Below are positions 63,015 through 64,000 of a stretch of 64,000 nt of DNA, piece by piece. A program made the position numbers and the translations under genes. The DNA lies in assembly GCA_001643675.2 (NCBI GenBank), contig LSRY02000031.1, positions 250,501-314,500 of the forward strand. The letters run 5' to 3'. The stretch is from Monocercomonoides exilis. Its lineage: Eukaryota > Preaxostyla > Oxymonadida > Polymastigidae. The first letter of the stretch is position 1. Every line of letters begins with the position of its first letter. A model generated the notes under the pieces. That model had not been told where the DNA came from. It did not search any database and saw only the letters and a list, made by a program, of their open reading frames with translations.

Positions 63015-64000
63015 TCACTTCGGGAACTTTTGGATGCATGCCCGCTTCACCCAAACAAGACTCGGCCGCTCCGATCCCTCCTGGCTCAGCAACAACTCAA
63101 TCACCTCCTCTGCCTTATTTCCCAGCATTGTCTTGCTGATCGGCCTTTCCCCATTCACAATCTTCTGTCCTGCCACCTCTGCCTCGTACTCCCCAAATGG
63201 CACCTCCAGCGTCAAACACTCCCACAGTATCATCCCAATCGAGAACACCACCGACTTTTCTGTTGCTCCCATCTTGCTCTTCATCATCAGTTCTGGCGCC
63301 TTCCACCTCAAGCACTCCTTTTTGAAATCGTCATCCTCATCCTCAAACGCAGATGAGGACAGAGAGTCACTATCATCATCGCCATCATCACTGGCAGATG
63401 TCACAACTGTTGATGAAGAGATGGATGATGAATCTGAATCATCATCTGACAATAAGTCAGAGTGCATCACAATGCAGATCACCATGTGTTCCGAGAATAG
63501 AACAATGTGTGGACTCAGATTATTCAATGACTGAAGTGGGTTTTCCATCTCGTCAAACGAGTGGAGTGCCCCATTCGCCACCCAGAACAACACCTGTGCA
63601 GCTGTTTGCTCTCTTTCTTTCAATGAGCCAATCGCCATCTCCTTCTTCTCGTTCCTCCCATGAAGCAGCATGAACAGCGAATCCCTCAAGTCAACAATCA
63701 ATTTTTCATGAGGAGACGAGCAGGCCATTGCATCTACCAGATTCGACATCGATGAGGTGGTTGGACAAAGATCTTCCCCTCGAACAAATGTGGATTCTGT
63801 GTCTGAAGTGTCTGTTGTTGAAGTGGATGAGATGGATGGTGATGGTGATCTCTTTTGAATCTCTTCTTCTACAACTTTCTCCAGCATCCATTCTGGAATC
63901 TTATCAGAGTCTCTTCCCAGAATGTATTCAGTCGATCCACACTCGCTCAACAAATGCTCTGATGATTCTAAGTGCTGAAGGCTTTTCTCATACACTCTCT
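63015..64000 (-). CDS. Second copy of the surface beta-helix/pseudokinase gene, C-terminal part only
   Basis: On the minus strand the frame enters from the right edge and ends at the TGA at 63017-63015. The visible ~328 codons give the same residues as the C-terminus of the gene at 40,103-47,875. They cover the charged juxtamembrane segment (KSLQHLESSEHLL), the Ser/Asp-rich linker and the kinase C-lobe-like part (RWKAPELMM, GMILWECLTL). Whether the ectodomain is also duplicated cannot be told, since it lies beyond the window. Perfect protein identity implies a very recent duplication, gene conversion between the arms, or an assembly join. Confidence 0.9.
   Translation of the reverse strand, partial: RVYEKSLQHLESSEHLLSECGSTEYILGRDSDKIPEWMLEKVVEEEIQKRSPSPSISSTSTTDTSDTESTFVRGEDLCPTTSSMSNLVDAMACSSPHEKLIVDLRDSLFMLLHGRNEKKEMAIGSLKEREQTAAQVLFWVANGALHSFDEMENPLQSLNNLSPHIVLFSEHMVICIVMHSDLLSDDDSDSSSISSSTVVTSASDDGDDDSDSLSSSAFEDEDDDFKKECLRWKAPELMMKSKMGATEKSVVFSIGMILWECLTLEVPFGEYEAEVAGQKIVNGERPISKTMLGNKAEEVIELLLSQEGSERPSLVWVKRACIQKFPK

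Overview
The window looks like nuclear DNA of an intron-bearing, AT-rich protist. Gene style points to an oxymonad, most likely Monocercomonoides (M. exilis) or a close relative. The main reasons are a giant beta-helix/transmembrane/degenerate-kinase surface protein, a decayed member of an ARM-like family I recall from that genome, short GT-AG introns (44-190 nt, most of them phase 0), serine-homopolymer-rich proteins, and a standard genetic code. The species call is from memory of family style and not from a search.

Layout. 1-19.3 kb is the host gene block: a CUE-like-domain protein (minus, runs off the left edge), a divergently transcribed 1338-residue coiled-coil protein, a ~3,500-residue multi-pass membrane protein built from a repeated hydrophobic module with long Ser-rich loops, and an 8-TM protein that looks like two tetraspanins in tandem. 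20-38 kb is a transposon cluster: a 1.2 kb foldback/MITE-like element, a decayed ARM-like pseudogene, a pogo-like element with perfect 46-bp inverted ends, a second DDE element, a DIRS-type tyrosine-recombinase retrotransposon with 69-bp inverted ends, and a badly decayed third pogo-like copy. 40.1-47.9 kb is the surface beta-helix/pseudokinase gene.

46.9-64.0 kb is dominated by a large inverted duplication. The 3' end of the surface gene plus its downstream DNA (46,890-52,738) reappears inverted at 60,557-64,000 and continues past the right edge. The coding parts encode identical protein, and the arms differ mainly in microsatellite lengths and in an intact pogo-like element present only in the left arm. 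The spacer holds a multi-frame decayed gene (53.8-57.8 kb) and a decayed Merlin/ISXO2-type transposase (59.2-60.1 kb).

How the parts relate: the surface gene, the tandem tetraspanin and the multi-TM protein are all predicted membrane proteins. The mobile elements represent at least four superfamilies (pogo/Tc1-mariner-like, Merlin, DIRS, MITE) in different states of decay. Candidates for under-described biology are the multi-TM repeat family, the tandem tetraspanin, the DIRS element with altered recombinase motifs, and the palindromic duplication of the surface gene.
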